DNA from: Polynucleobacter sp. SHI8
Lineage (GTDB): Bacteria > Pseudomonadota > Gammaproteobacteria > Burkholderiales > Burkholderiaceae
DNA length: 64,000 nt
NCBI RefSeq assembly: GCF_027944005.1
Contig: NZ_AP027204.1
Span: 2,418,001 to 2,482,000 of the forward strand
Direction of reading: 5' to 3'
This document shows positions 1 to 8,747 of the stretch, piece by piece (the stretch's first letter is position 1; each line of letters starts with the position of its first letter). Below the pieces are notes generated by a model. It was not told the origin of the DNA, ran no database searches, and saw nothing but the letters and a program-made list of their open reading frames with translations. A program made the position numbers and the translations under genes.

Positions 1-2
1 GT

Positions 3-293
3 GGTGGCTCGCAATCATTTAATGCTGTGAATCAAATGAGAATTTTGGGCAGGTGGATGAGAATGATTACTATCCCAAATCAATCCTCCGTACCCAAAGC
101 ATTTTTAGAGTTTGATGACAACAATCGCATGAAGCCTTCAGCCAATTACGATCGAGTGGTTGATGTGATGGAAGAAATGGTTAAGTTCACTCTATTAACT
201 AGATCAGTTTCAACTTATTTAACTGATCGCTACAGTGAGCGAAAAGAGAGTTCCGAGGAATTATCTAAGCGGGTTAACCAAAGATCTATTTAA
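3..293 (+). CDS. arsH: ArsH, C-terminal part (5' end outside window)
   Basis: The frame is open to the left edge and ends in TAA at 291-293, giving about 96 residues. The stretches GRWMRM, IPNQSSVPKAF, RMKPSANYDR and YLTDRYSERKES match the C-terminal half of ArsH, an NADPH-dependent FMN reductase of arsenic-resistance operons (family knowledge) that oxidises trivalent organoarsenicals. The flavodoxin-like N-terminal half lies outside the window. A 15-bp dyad of the island-wide family follows the stop codon, and an IS3-type element begins about 115 bp downstream. The reading is confident; whether the rest of an ars operon exists cannot be seen. Confidence 0.9.
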   Translation, partial: GGSQSFNAVNQMRILGRWMRMITIPNQSSVPKAFLEFDDNNRMKPSANYDRVVDVMEEMVKFTLLTRSVSTYLTDRYSERKESSEELSKRVNQRSI

Positions 294-296
294 TTT

Positions 297-311
297 GTCG
301 TTTAAAACGGT
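297..311. repeat. Dyad repeat, GTCGTTT type (imperfect)
   Basis: GTCGTTTAAAACGGT lies 3 bp after the arsH stop. It differs from the perfect arms GTCGTTT/AAACGAC at the last two bases. It is the leftmost member of the family and the only one outside the tRNA-Phe repeats, so arsH may itself sit in older island DNA. Confidence 0.6.
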
Positions 312-453
312 ATTTTCGACACTGGGATGAATAATCCGCTCACTCAAAACCGTCTTTTTAGGGCATTTAATAAGACAGAGGTCTTTAGTCAGAGGGTAAT
401 AAGTGAACTGATGTCAGTTTAGTACCACGGTTAAAGAGAGTATTCATATCTTA

Positions 454-1284
454 TCATTGGATCATGATTGGTTGATGGTGGATGAGCTTTGGTACTTGGG
501 TTTGTGGTGCTGGTGGTCGATAATCCAGAGAGCTATGAGGCCTGACATGGTTGTAATGCTTGACCCACTCGCCAACGACAACTCTTGCTTCTTTTAGGCT
601 ATAAAAGAGTTCACCATCAAGTAAGTTATCTCTGAAGGTTCCGTTAAAGCTTTCACAAAAGCCATTTTCCCAGGGACTACCTGGTTCAATATAGGCGGTC
701 TTGACACCAATACCACTCAGCCACTTACGAAGGTCTTTGGCAATAAACTCAGGTCCATTGTCACTTCGAATATATTCAGGGATGCCATGAGTGACCATGG
801 CATCAGCTAACTGTTCAATCACTTGGATAGAGCCTATCCTTCGGGCGCAGTGGATCGTCAAACATCTTCTACTAAATTCATCAATCATCGTGAGCATCCT
901 TATCTTACCGCCATAGGCATCTCTAATAAACACAAAGTCATAACTCCAGACATGGTTAGGATGTGTAGCTCTGAGTCGCATGCAACTTCCATCGTTTAAC
1001 CATAGCCGACCTCTTGGCGGCTGCTTTTGTGGAACTTTGAGACCTTCCTCTCTCCAAATACGAGCAACTTTAGCCGATGTCGCACTGAGCCAACCAGCAT
1101 TCCTCATTAGTCCAGCAATCGTTCGATAACCATAGCGACCGTAGGTACTAGCGAGACGAATCACTTCTGCCCTCATGGGCGTTTCATCATCTCTAGGGAT
1201 TGGCAAATGACGCCAAGTTGTTCTAGACAGCCCCACTAAACCACAGGCAGATCGCTCAGAGATATGATACTTATCCATGAGCAT
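454..1284 (-). CDS. IS3-family transposase OrfB (DDE integrase domain)
   Basis: 276 residues from the first ATG. An N-terminal HTH_21-like part (YHISERSACGLVGLSRTTWR) precedes the rve integrase core. The DDE triad can be placed at YDFVF, RSDNGPEF and the Glu of ENGFCESFNGTFRD. It catalyses IS cut-and-copy transposition with OrfA. The frame is open upstream of the ATG through an SPARRKNAAQ stretch to a slippery heptamer in orfA, so the natural product is probably an OrfAB fusion made by -1 frameshifting. No internal stop was found, so it may be active. Confidence 0.9.
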   Translation of the reverse strand: MLMDKYHISERSACGLVGLSRTTWRHLPIPRDDETPMRAEVIRLASTYGRYGYRTIAGLMRNAGWLSATSAKVARIWREEGLKVPQKQPPRGRLWLNDGSCMRLRATHPNHVWSYDFVFIRDAYGGKIRMLTMIDEFSRRCLTIHCARRIGSIQVIEQLADAMVTHGIPEYIRSDNGPEFIAKDLRKWLSGIGVKTAYIEPGSPWENGFCESFNGTFRDNLLDGELFYSLKEARVVVGEWVKHYNHVRPHSSLDYRPPAPQTQVPKLIHHQPIMIQ

Positions 1285-1313
1285 CTGCGCTGCATTCTTA
1301 CGTCTAGCAGGGC

Positions 1314-1595
1314 TTAATAGTTTCCCTTGATGACTTCCTTGAGCATCACCTCCCGCAGGGATAGGTCAGCTACCAGTTTCTTTAAACGGGCATTTTCCTG
1401 TTCAAGTTCTTTGTATTTCTTGGCTTGATCGATTTCCATACCGCCATACATTTTGCGCCAGCGATAGTAGTTTTGTTCACCTACACCAACCTCTTTACAA
1501 GCCTGAGCTAGTGTTTTTCCGTTGGCAGTCAAAACTTCGACTTGACGCAATAACATCACAATTTGTTCCGGTTTAATACGTTGACCTTTAGGCAT
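1314..1595 (-). CDS. IS3-family transposase OrfA (HTH)
   Basis: 93 residues: an HTH_8-type DNA-binding domain (IKPEQIVMLLRQVE, ACKEVGVGEQNYYRWRKMYGG) followed by a leucine-zipper-like segment (KKYKELEQENARLKKLVADL). This is the standard OrfA layout of IS3 elements, which binds the IS ends and oligomerises. Near its 3' end the minus strand reads GGGAAAC (plus-strand 1320-1326) in the phase G GGA AAC, an X-XXY-YYZ slippery site just before the stop. An SD-like AAAGGAG precedes the ATG. Confidence 0.9.
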   Translation of the reverse strand: MPKGQRIKPEQIVMLLRQVEVLTANGKTLAQACKEVGVGEQNYYRWRKMYGGMEIDQAKKYKELEQENARLKKLVADLSLREVMLKEVIKGNY

Positions 1596-1808
1596 TTTTT
1601 ACTCCTTTTAGAGATAGATTATCAAAAATTCCTCTCTTTGGAAGTGGTACTAAAAATTAGGTCAGATCACGGGGATAGATAGCAAGAACGGTCAAACAGG
1701 ATCCGCAATCCCCACTTGTAGGATTAGCACTCTAAACAAGATTCAAACGCTGAATCTAGGTAGGCAACCATTGCTCAACTTAAAGACAAATATCTAGGGT
1801 GGAAATGA

Positions 1809-1835
1809 AAAAAGAGAGCTAGAAGCTCTCTTTTT
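1809..1835 (+). terminator. Rho-independent terminator-like hairpin
   Basis: Arms AAAAAGAGAGCT and AGCTCTCTTTTT with a 3-nt loop, ending in a T run. It directly precedes the leftmost tRNA-Phe 3'-end repeat at 1842 and could insulate the island from flanking transcription in either direction. Confidence 0.7.
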
Positions 1836-1841
1836 GAATCT

Positions 1842-1858
1842 TGGTGGCCCGGGGCGGA
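1842..1858. other. attachment-site repeat 1 (short tRNA-Phe 3'-end copy)
   Basis: TGGTGGCCCGGGGCGGA matches the 3' terminal 17 nt of the intact tRNA-Phe gene at 43918, in the same orientation, then diverges (CTGGCTACC). The upstream bases GAATCT are also shared. It is the presumed left end of the mobilizable element whose integrase gene ends near the right-hand repeat at 16828. Confidence 0.75.
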
Positions 1859-1884
1859 CTGGCTACCAAAACACCTAAGTCATT

Positions 1885-2025
1885 GATTTATATAGGTGTT
1901 TATCACAAAAACGCTACCAACAGGTGTTCCACTTGTTTGGAACACTTAATGCCACATTTTGACGCTGTTTAAGATTTAATGCCAGCACTAATAAAATGAA
2001 ACAGGCTGCCGCACTAGCGGTAGCC
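1885..2025. other. Element-end repeats and hairpins, no gene seen
   Basis: Between the att repeat and the first gene lie an inverted repeat AACACCTA...TAGGTGTT, a second one GTGTTCC-N8-GGAACAC (about 1926-1947), and a hairpin GGCTGCCGC/GCGGTAGCC (2004-2025). A related block, GGTGGAACACCTGTTTGGAG, sits at the other end of the element, overlapping the region upstream of the integrase start. Arm-type integrase sites are a reasonable but unproven reading. Confidence 0.45.
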
Positions 2026-2218
2026 ACATCTTCAAAAATTCGGGGTTGAATTTTAAGGAAAATTGAACAGCATATACGTATCAAAAAGTTGTGACTTTAG
2101 TGTTCCAAATCCTAATTCTACCGTCGGATACCGCATAACGTATTTCATCCCTCTGAAGGCCTTGCAATTTGAATTTAATCCATTAGGTTTGTCTACATAT
2201 CTACAGGAGGAAATCAAT

Positions 2219-2545
2219 ATGCAAGAAAAACTACAGTTCTCAGACGGGACAACTATTTCAATCACCGACGGCCAGCTTCATTGTGAAGATGGGCCAGCCT
2301 TGGAAACATCCGATGGCACAAGCTACTATTTTTACGATGGTCAATTACACCGTGAGAACGGACCAGCCATTTGCTCACCCGATCCAGAACAGTTCCATTG
2401 GTATATCCACGGAATTCGAGTGCCTTCAAAAGAACGTACTCAAATTTTGGTGCGTGAGTTACGTCAGAAATTTCTAGGCGCGGATTCTGGCAGTCATGGC
2501 TCAACTGGTTCGGCAACAAATCAACCGCGAAAGCCTAAGAGATAA
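2219..2545 (+). CDS. Small protein with DGQLHxEDGPA-type repeats
   Basis: 108 residues from the ATG preceded by a strong SD (CAGGAGGAAATCAAT); a longer upstream reading at 2063 lacks such a site. Two copies of a repeat are visible: ITDGQLHCEDGPAL and FYDGQLHRENGPAI, then FHWYIHG. Such G-x-LHR-x-(D/N)GPA repeats occur in small proteins of unknown function on plasmids and phages. The C-terminal tail is Gly/Ser-rich and basic. It sits just ahead of the mobilization genes in the same direction, but no function can be assigned. Confidence 0.65.
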   Translation: MQEKLQFSDGTTISITDGQLHCEDGPALETSDGTSYYFYDGQLHRENGPAICSPDPEQFHWYIHGIRVPSKERTQILVRELRQKFLGADSGSHGSTGSATNQPRKPKR

Positions 2546-2631
2546 CCAAGACCCATGATGTGTGAAGAGGTACACAGCAAGGTCAATCAATAACCCGTCG
2601 CAAAAATTTGCTTGCCGGTTTATTGAATTAT

Positions 2632-2648
2632 CTGGGGTGTCTCCCCAG
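2632..2648. other. Candidate oriT hairpin upstream of mobC
   Basis: CTGGGG-TGTCT-CCCCAG is a compact inverted repeat in the about 200 bp between the previous gene and mobC. Relaxases of the MOBP type usually act on an inverted repeat beside a nic site located immediately upstream of the mob operon. The position fits; no nic site could be recognised. Confidence 0.35.
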
Positions 2649-2754
2649 TCCCCTTGAGTGAACCTTGCACACCACGGCTGAAATCAAATAGCAGGAAATA
2701 AGAGAAAGGAATGAGGTTCAGCCTCAAACACAATAAAAATAACAGGAGGTCATC

Positions 2755-3156
2755 ATGACACAAAAGAAGAAAAAAGCCGGTCAAACTGGCATAGAACAAA
2801 ACCAAGATTTGCGCACCATGCGCTTCGAGATCCGTTTATCTCCTAGTGAATATAACGGACTTGTATCCCAAGCCCTACTTGCTGAAGGCAATTCATTAGC
2901 ACAGTACGCCAGAAACAAACTCATCTATGGTGGAAATGCTGCAATCGAGCATTATCGCCAACAGCGAGATACAAGCAAGGCAGTCATTGCCGAAATAGCC
3001 CGTATCGGCAACAACGTCAATCAGATAGCTAGAGCCTTGAATCGTGACGATGATGTTTCAATGGCCATGTTAGAAGAACTTTGCAAAGTGGAAGTCAGAC
3101 TTGCGGCCATGGATCAGCAATTCCAGAACACTCTCCGTGCACAGGTGCAATCATGA
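2755..3156 (+). CDS. mobC: MobC-like mobilization protein
   Basis: 133 residues. A ribbon-helix-helix-like N-terminal part (MRFEIRLSPSEYNGL) is followed by the signature helix AEIARIGNNVNQIARALN, typical of Bac_mobilisation/MobC relaxosome accessory proteins that help the relaxase open oriT. A strong SD (ACAGGAGGTCATC) sets the start. The stop TGA overlaps the ATG of the relaxase gene, so the two are translationally coupled. Family assignment is confident; the symbol reflects the family, not a specific plasmid homologue. Confidence 0.88.
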   Translation: MTQKKKKAGQTGIEQNQDLRTMRFEIRLSPSEYNGLVSQALLAEGNSLAQYARNKLIYGGNAAIEHYRQQRDTSKAVIAEIARIGNNVNQIARALNRDDDVSMAMLEELCKVEVRLAAMDQQFQNTLRAQVQS

Positions 3157-4532
3157 TGGTACGTGTGTTTAATTCCGGCACGGGCAATGCCAAATCCGCC
3201 ATCAATTACCTAATGGGAAAAAATGATCACACTGGAAAGCTCAGAGCCGTAGCACCAGAGTGGCTCCACGGCTCTCCCAGCCTTTTCCAACTAGTCTGCA
3301 ATAGCACGGATAGAAAGCAAAAATACGTCAGTGGTGCAATCAGCTTCCGTGACAATGAGCACCCTAGCGAAGATCAGATTAAAAACATCATGGCTGCTTT
3401 CAAGACTAGCTTCTTACCCGGATTGAAGGAGGACGATAATTATGCAGATGCTTGGATCGCTCACCGAGATAAATCCAATCTCGAATTGCATTTTGTTGTA
3501 GCCGGCACCGAAATTCAGTCTGGAAGACAGCTTAATATTCATCCGCCGGGAAAACGCAATATTGCACACTTTCAGGCATTCACGCAGGTCATGAATCAGG
3601 CTTTGGGCTATGATCAAGTTACACCCGATCCGCTTAAAATTGCACTTAATGAATTTGAAGCTAAGACCGATGCAGGTAAAAAATCCAGACGAGTTAAGCG
3701 CATCTTGTCCAGTGAGCTGCACAGCCATATTGTAAGCGGCAGGATTGCCAACCGTGATGAACTTATCACACATTTGGAAGGCAACTATGGCGAAGTCACT
3801 CGCATCGGCAAGGATTACATTTCCATTAAACTACCTGGCAGCAGCAAAGCCAAAAGACTCAAGGGACCATTGTTTCAAGCGGATGCTGATTACCAGGAGT
3901 TGGTCAAACAGCACCAAAAATCTAAACAGCCGCAAAAAATGACCACCGAAGAATACATGCAGGCAAAGGCCACCTTAGAAAAGTTGACTTTTGAGAGGGC
4001 GGCATATTTTGCCAAGCGATACAAGAAGAAAACAACTTTCAAACGTACCTTGAGCAATCGTGGAAAGGCGCTCAATACAAGTGGCGGTAATGTGAAATCA
4101 CCACTCAAGCGAATACAGTCAGAGATACAGCAGGTACAGATTTGCCCAGCGGACACCAAGATTTTATGCGTTGTAGCTGCTGCTTCAACCGAAACTGGCA
4201 CGGAAGTTTCCACGCACCAGCTATCTAAATTCAATGTGGAAACGTCAACGGCATCCGTAAATGAAGACCCTCATATTTCGACTGTCAATCCGGTTAGCAA
4301 TGCCATGGTTTTCGGCATAGAAATGGAAATCGGTAATCTCGCCAATTTGGTGTCCAAATTGATGATAAGAGCCCAAACCACAACCAATGCGGCTTACTAC
4401 GAAATACTTCATGCACAGATCGTTAAGTTGCAGCACCAAATGGAGGTTTTGAATTATAGGATGCAGATGGAAAAAGCGAGAGGTGCTCAAGATACACAGC
4501 AAATTGATTCTAGTAATAAACCCAAAATTTAA
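3153..4532 (+). CDS. Relaxase / mobilization nuclease (MobA/VirD2 family)
   Basis: 459 residues from the ATG that overlaps the mobC stop. The N-terminal part contains MVRVFNSGTGNAKSAINYLMG and the metal-binding-type region DNYADAWIAHRDKSNLELHF, followed by SGRQLNIHPPGKRNIAHFQAF. This resembles the ColE1-like branch of MOBP relaxases, which nick oriT through a tyrosine and pilot the strand into a recipient. The second half is basic and helical, with little recognisable. No type IV coupling or secretion genes are present, so the element would depend on a helper. An in-frame start at 3081 is unlikely because it lies inside mobC. Confidence 0.85.
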   Translation: MMVRVFNSGTGNAKSAINYLMGKNDHTGKLRAVAPEWLHGSPSLFQLVCNSTDRKQKYVSGAISFRDNEHPSEDQIKNIMAAFKTSFLPGLKEDDNYADAWIAHRDKSNLELHFVVAGTEIQSGRQLNIHPPGKRNIAHFQAFTQVMNQALGYDQVTPDPLKIALNEFEAKTDAGKKSRRVKRILSSELHSHIVSGRIANRDELITHLEGNYGEVTRIGKDYISIKLPGSSKAKRLKGPLFQADADYQELVKQHQKSKQPQKMTTEEYMQAKATLEKLTFERAAYFAKRYKKKTTFKRTLSNRGKALNTSGGNVKSPLKRIQSEIQQVQICPADTKILCVVAAASTETGTEVSTHQLSKFNVETSTASVNEDPHISTVNPVSNAMVFGIEMEIGNLANLVSKLMIRAQTTTNAAYYEILHAQIVKLQHQMEVLNYRMQMEKARGAQDTQQIDSSNKPKI

Positions 4533-4787
4533 TTTGATCCAATATGGGGGGGAGAAGCTCGATCGGTACCCTAAGCAGCAACTTAAAGTTAAAACCAATG
4601 AAATCCCCTAATGCTAGTAGTTGTGACAAACACTTAAAAACACAACTGCCGAATATGTAAAAAATTTATTTCGAAAAAAGGAAGTCATACTTCTTGGTTT
4701 CAAAGAAAAGCATCATGAAATTGTGGCCTTTTAGTAAAAAACCTGTCAACATTATTGCCATTGTAATATTTTCAAGGGCAATCAAAA

Positions 4788-6200
4788 ATGGCAAAACTTC
4801 CTGGCAAGACAATTTATTCGGGGCGTAGGAGACCAATGACGCGCACATCTGGCGTGACTTCACATGCGGATACTACAGGTGGTGAATGGGATTCAGATTT
4901 ATCAAATTATGTTAAGTTAGATAAAGGCGACAGTATCTATTTTGAGTTTCAAATTCCTGCTCATATACCTGGACAATGGATAGCGTTTGGGGGTTGGTTT
5001 TGTACAGATAATCAGGTGTTGGTAGAAATTCAATCCCCATTTCCAAAATATACCTTAACTACGCCTTGTGCGCCAGATTGGTCAAAATTTGGAAGTATGT
5101 GGCAGGGAGATGGAGGGGCAAGAGTAGCTAGGTTTCTCGTAACCGCGTTAGAAAATACGTATCTAAATTTTTGGAACTTTGGCTGTGGGATTGCCGTTAA
5201 TCCTGGTTGCCATTCTGGCGGTGATTTGATCGAGTGTGATAGCGATAGTTATCTTCAAAAGCTCTATGATATTTCACCTGAAGCCCATTTTTGGAATCAC
5301 GAGGGTGAAGTGATTTTTGAAGTGGTTTCAAGTAATCAGGAAAATATTCAAATCTATGAAAATGGTCATGAAATCATTTTAAAGTCTTGTAATCGTTGTG
5401 GGCGATACTTACCGATAAACGTCGGGAATGAGCAAGCAACGCTGAGCTTTTCAAATCACTGCGTTGCGAATAGACCATGCAAGCACTCAACATTCGCTCG
5501 ACCTCGCAATAAGAAAACTGGAGCGTTGAAAACTTTTGAATACGGTTTCCAATTGGAGTGCCGATTTTGTAAAAAATACTGCGTTAATTGGCTGTTAAAT
5601 CGCCAACGTACAGCTGCTCAAATGAAGGAAGATGGTGCCAGAAGAAGATATTTTGAATTGCTAATCTCTGAATTATTTCAAGATAGTAAGCAAATTTCTT
5701 TTAAACATAAAACTGGGAGTGAGTTGACAGACTATATTTGGAGAAAATTTGATTGTAAATGTTTTAATTGTTCAGAACCTTTACATACAGCGCGAGATAT
5801 GAATCTCGATCACACTAGACCATTGGCACTATTATGGCCTTTGGATGAAACCGCTACTGCGCTTTGTGGGTCTTGTAACAGTTCGAAAAGTGATAAATTT
5901 CCGAATGAATTTTACAAAGATCCAACAGTGTTAGCGAAATTAAGTCAGATTACAGGCATAAGTATTTATGAACTTCAAAATCCGACTCCAAATATGGATG
6001 TCGTTAATGCTCTTGTCCGTAATTTAGATTGGTTCTTCAATAATTTCTTAATGCGCCCAGAAATGACTAAAGAACGAGATGGAAAAATTGCTGCGGAACT
6101 GGTTGTTAAAGCATTGCAAAAAACGCTTGATAGGTGCTACAACGGAGCACCGATTGATTTAGTTGCGGCTTACGAAAGGCATTGTGCTTTACTAAGGTGA
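4788..6200 (+). CDS. HNH-family nuclease, probable restriction endonuclease
   Basis: 470 residues. Residues 1-170 form an unrecognised domain (KLDKGDSIYFEFQIPAHIPG, WIAFGGWF). A zinc-ribbon-like pair CNRCGRY and CRFCKKYC lies in the middle. Residues about 320-370 form an HNH core: CFNCSEPLH, LDHTRPLALLWP and CGSCNSSK, with the two CxxC pairs of a zinc-stabilised beta-beta-alpha-metal fold. It is convergent with two DNA methyltransferase genes across a shared hairpin. By context it is the cutting partner of a restriction-modification set carried on the mobilizable element. Substrate and specificity are inference. Confidence 0.72.
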   Translation: MAKLPGKTIYSGRRRPMTRTSGVTSHADTTGGEWDSDLSNYVKLDKGDSIYFEFQIPAHIPGQWIAFGGWFCTDNQVLVEIQSPFPKYTLTTPCAPDWSKFGSMWQGDGGARVARFLVTALENTYLNFWNFGCGIAVNPGCHSGGDLIECDSDSYLQKLYDISPEAHFWNHEGEVIFEVVSSNQENIQIYENGHEIILKSCNRCGRYLPINVGNEQATLSFSNHCVANRPCKHSTFARPRNKKTGALKTFEYGFQLECRFCKKYCVNWLLNRQRTAAQMKEDGARRRYFELLISELFQDSKQISFKHKTGSELTDYIWRKFDCKCFNCSEPLHTARDMNLDHTRPLALLWPLDETATALCGSCNSSKSDKFPNEFYKDPTVLAKLSQITGISIYELQNPTPNMDVVNALVRNLDWFFNNFLMRPEMTKERDGKIAAELVVKALQKTLDRCYNGAPIDLVAAYERHCALLR

Positions 6201-6220
6201 AATAAGAATAAAATCTAAAA

Positions 6221-6279
6221 AGGTATACGAATGCGCGTATAAGTAAAAACTACATTGCTTTGGCAATTTTCGTATACCT
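6221..6279. terminator. Shared inverted repeat between convergent genes
   Basis: AGGTATACGAA (6221-6231) pairs with TTCGTATACCT (6269-6279), 11-bp perfect arms around a 37-nt loop, exactly between the convergent nuclease and methyltransferase genes. A bidirectional terminator is the simplest reading; a binding site is possible. Confidence 0.5.
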
Positions 6280-6301
6280 AAGAATTTTATAAAAATAACT
6301 C

Positions 6302-7423
6302 TTACTTATTTTGCAGAATTAAATATTGATGCCCCGTTACGGAGCCTTTGTCTCGAATTCCGTGGCTTTCGCAATGTTCAACCGACTCGGTATATGCGTC
6401 GAGAATTTTAAATTTTTCTTTCGCTAGGATTGCAAGTTCTTTCGCCATGTCACATTTTTTACTGAATCCTAAATGCAAGATTGCTAGGCCATTTGGTTTT
6501 AGTCGTTGAGCGAATTGCTCGAAAATCGGCTCGTAGATGGTTAGGGACTTCTTTTGAGTAACCTCAATAAAGTTTGTTGATTCCGTATCAAAGTCGGATC
6601 TAGACCATCCACAAAACCAATAACGCATCCAATTTGTTATATAAAACCGGGTTGAATCAAAGAACGGGGGAGATGTAATGATAGCGTCGATATTCGACAG
6701 TTCCTCTGGCCATTGATTTGTAATATCGGCTTGAAAACATTTACCTTGGACGAAGGTTGAGGGTAACTCTACCGCTAAGCTTTTAAATACTTTAACACTT
6801 AGTTTTTCTAAAACTGATTTGTAAATAAATTCGCCAGTTGGCGCATATGGTGTTATCGGATGGCTATTTCGGCTTAATGCATAAGGTCGATTTCCATGCA
6901 ATATATGAAGCATGCATGCCATTACTAGATACCATTCTGCCGAATCATTCTTTGTATTTAAAAAAAAGGATCTTGCCTTTAGTATCTCGGAATAAGTATC
7001 AGTGTGAAAATACTCTTTGAGCGGACCATTAAATTTAATTTCATCCGCTTCTGCAATCACATCTTCTGAAACCTCAGAATTTCTTATCCAATCCTCCAAA
7101 TCTTGGAGAATTTTGTTGACTCCTTCAACAGAAGCTCTCATTAACTTTGCATTTGACAGTGCAGAGCCAAGTAGCGCAATGTCCAATCCATATCCTTGTC
7201 TACCCAATAATGAGGCTTCGAAGGGTATTGTTCCAGACCCACTAAATGGATCTAAAACTATATCTCCAGGTTTAGAGAAAGTTTCAATCAAATGGTGAGC
7301 TAATGATGGTTTCATCTTAGCCTGATATGAACATACGGAGTGCAGAGGACTTCCCCAATTTCGTTTAGTGAATGGAAACGATTGATGAGGTAAGTTTTCT
7401 TTAAATGATGCCCATGCTTCCAT
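6302..7423 (-). CDS. DNA methyltransferase (N4-cytosine/N6-adenine type), second of pair
   Basis: 373 residues. SAM-binding motif I is DPFSGSGTIPFEA (about 58-70) and catalytic motif IV is ITSPPFFD (about 250), with a long region between them that probably recognises the target. The order motif I, variable region, motif IV suits an alpha-like amino-methyltransferase. Its ATG lies 2 nt after the stop of the upstream methyltransferase, so the pair is coupled. Two adjacent methylases fit protection of the two strands of an asymmetric site, an inference. Confidence 0.85.
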   Translation of the reverse strand: MEAWASFKENLPHQSFPFTKRNWGSPLHSVCSYQAKMKPSLAHHLIETFSKPGDIVLDPFSGSGTIPFEASLLGRQGYGLDIALLGSALSNAKLMRASVEGVNKILQDLEDWIRNSEVSEDVIAEADEIKFNGPLKEYFHTDTYSEILKARSFFLNTKNDSAEWYLVMACMLHILHGNRPYALSRNSHPITPYAPTGEFIYKSVLEKLSVKVFKSLAVELPSTFVQGKCFQADITNQWPEELSNIDAIITSPPFFDSTRFYITNWMRYWFCGWSRSDFDTESTNFIEVTQKKSLTIYEPIFEQFAQRLKPNGLAILHLGFSKKCDMAKELAILAKEKFKILDAYTESVEHCESHGIRDKGSVTGHQYLILQNK

Positions 7424-7425
7424 TA

Positions 7426-8739
7426 CTATTTTACTTTCTTTAAAATTATTAGCGATTGAGATAACTTGGACTTGTCTTTTGAAAGTCTCGTTCGTAAATG
7501 TACTGTTTCAAGGTGAGCTAGACCAAGATCAATTCCGATATTTGCGAGAATGTCATGTGTAGGTACATGAACGCCGCCATAGCGGCTATCGCCAATATCG
7601 ATGCATATCGCACTGCCAATATTGCAGTTTTTTGCTAATCCCAAAATAACTTGTGTCATATCCTCAAAATAACCAGCTACCATTCGAGGAATCCTTGAAT
7701 CGTATGCATTTTCTTGCAACTCTCCGACTAAATTTTTTACCGATTCATTTATATTTATACGACCTTGGCTTTTTCCAACATCATTTATTCCAGATGTAAT
7801 TGCTTGATCTCTAAAAGACCTTAGCGTGCTTTCTCCAACCAAAAACTTAGCATACCAAAGTTCCAATTTTGTATTTCTAAAATAGTTGGTTCCGTTCAAA
7901 TAAGGTGGACTGGTAATGACACCATCGGCATGGAAATTCTTACCGGTAATTAGACTTTTTGCATTCGGTGAAAGTAAGCTACTTTTGCCAATTAAATCTG
8001 GAGAATTGAAACAATCATTTGAGATTACGAGAAGGTGCTTTGCAACTTCATCGAGTAAATTTGGAACACCTTTTGCTAATTCTTTTTCCGTCTTGTATCT
8101 GACATCTCCTGCGCGCTTTAAAAGAGAGCAGGAGATTATCTTTGACATTACGGATACCGTTAAACATTCACCTAATATTGGCGATGTTTCCAATAAGTTG
8201 TCATTCAACGTTCTTAATTTCAACAAATCACTAAAAGTATTTTCGTCAAAAAAAACACTCTCACCAAAATTATCCTTGTAACTTTTTTCTAAAACACTAT
8301 TTTTCTTTGAAGATTTAATCTGTGTTGATAAATTCTGACTTAGCTCATTCAAGTCATTTGCTAATTTTTCTTTGTCATATTTTTTCAAATTTCCAAATTT
8401 CATTTTGGCTGAAATAATGAGGCGCATTGCTGGATTTACCTCACAATATCCGCATTCAATATTCATGCCAGAAAGAACGACTGGTGCAGTTCCCGTTCCA
8501 GCGAATGGTTCAATTATTCGCTTTGCATTTGGCATAAATTCAGAAAGAATGTGTTTCACAAATTCTGATGAAAATCCCTCCAGATAAGGATACCAATCGT
8601 GAAATGGTTCCCCTTTCCCACCACGGTGTGTTGTATGAATTGGGGCAATGATCTTTTCACCTGAATTATCATCAATTAGTGATAATTGATTTCCGAGTAG
8701 TGCTTTTTTCAAGTGATTACCTTTCTTTTCGAGACTCAA
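7426..8739 (-). CDS. DNA methyltransferase, first of pair
   Basis: About 437 residues. Motif I is EPFAGTGTAPVVL (about 77-89) and motif IV is ITSPPYLNGTNYF (about 275), the same layout as its downstream neighbour, so the two may be distant paralogues. The start is unusual: the first in-frame codon is TTG at 8739 without a clear SD; another TTG at 8712 has AAAGGT upstream and may be the real start. The gene follows the small ribbon-helix-helix gene by 8 bp, suggesting an operon of regulator plus two methylases. Confidence 0.85.
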   Translation of the reverse strand: MSLEKKGNHLKKALLGNQLSLIDDNSGEKIIAPIHTTHRGGKGEPFHDWYPYLEGFSSEFVKHILSEFMPNAKRIIEPFAGTGTAPVVLSGMNIECGYCEVNPAMRLIISAKMKFGNLKKYDKEKLANDLNELSQNLSTQIKSSKKNSVLEKSYKDNFGESVFFDENTFSDLLKLRTLNDNLLETSPILGECLTVSVMSKIISCSLLKRAGDVRYKTEKELAKGVPNLLDEVAKHLLVISNDCFNSPDLIGKSSLLSPNAKSLITGKNFHADGVITSPPYLNGTNYFRNTKLELWYAKFLVGESTLRSFRDQAITSGINDVGKSQGRININESVKNLVGELQENAYDSRIPRMVAGYFEDMTQVILGLAKNCNIGSAICIDIGDSRYGGVHVPTHDILANIGIDLGLAHLETVHLRTRLSKDKSKLSQSLIILKKVK

Positions 8740-8747
8740 ATTTGTTG

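Larger units (their letters stand above)
409..1664 (-). mobile_element. IS3-family insertion sequence (IS407-like)
   Basis: About 1.25 kb holding overlapping-frame orfA and orfB on the minus strand. The two outer ends carry related inverted termini: both begin TGA and share TTTAGTACCAC followed by an AAAGAGAG block, with a one-base length difference. Exact ends are therefore uncertain by a few bases. I do not see a convincing target-site duplication (flanks GAAC and GATC), so the element may have been rearranged after insertion. Group assignment to IS407 rests on the OrfA and OrfB style only. Confidence 0.8.

Noticed and set aside
2063..2218. N-terminal extension of the DGQLH-repeat protein
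   Set aside because: A strong SD sits before the ATG at 2219, and the upstream residues do not resemble the repeat protein.
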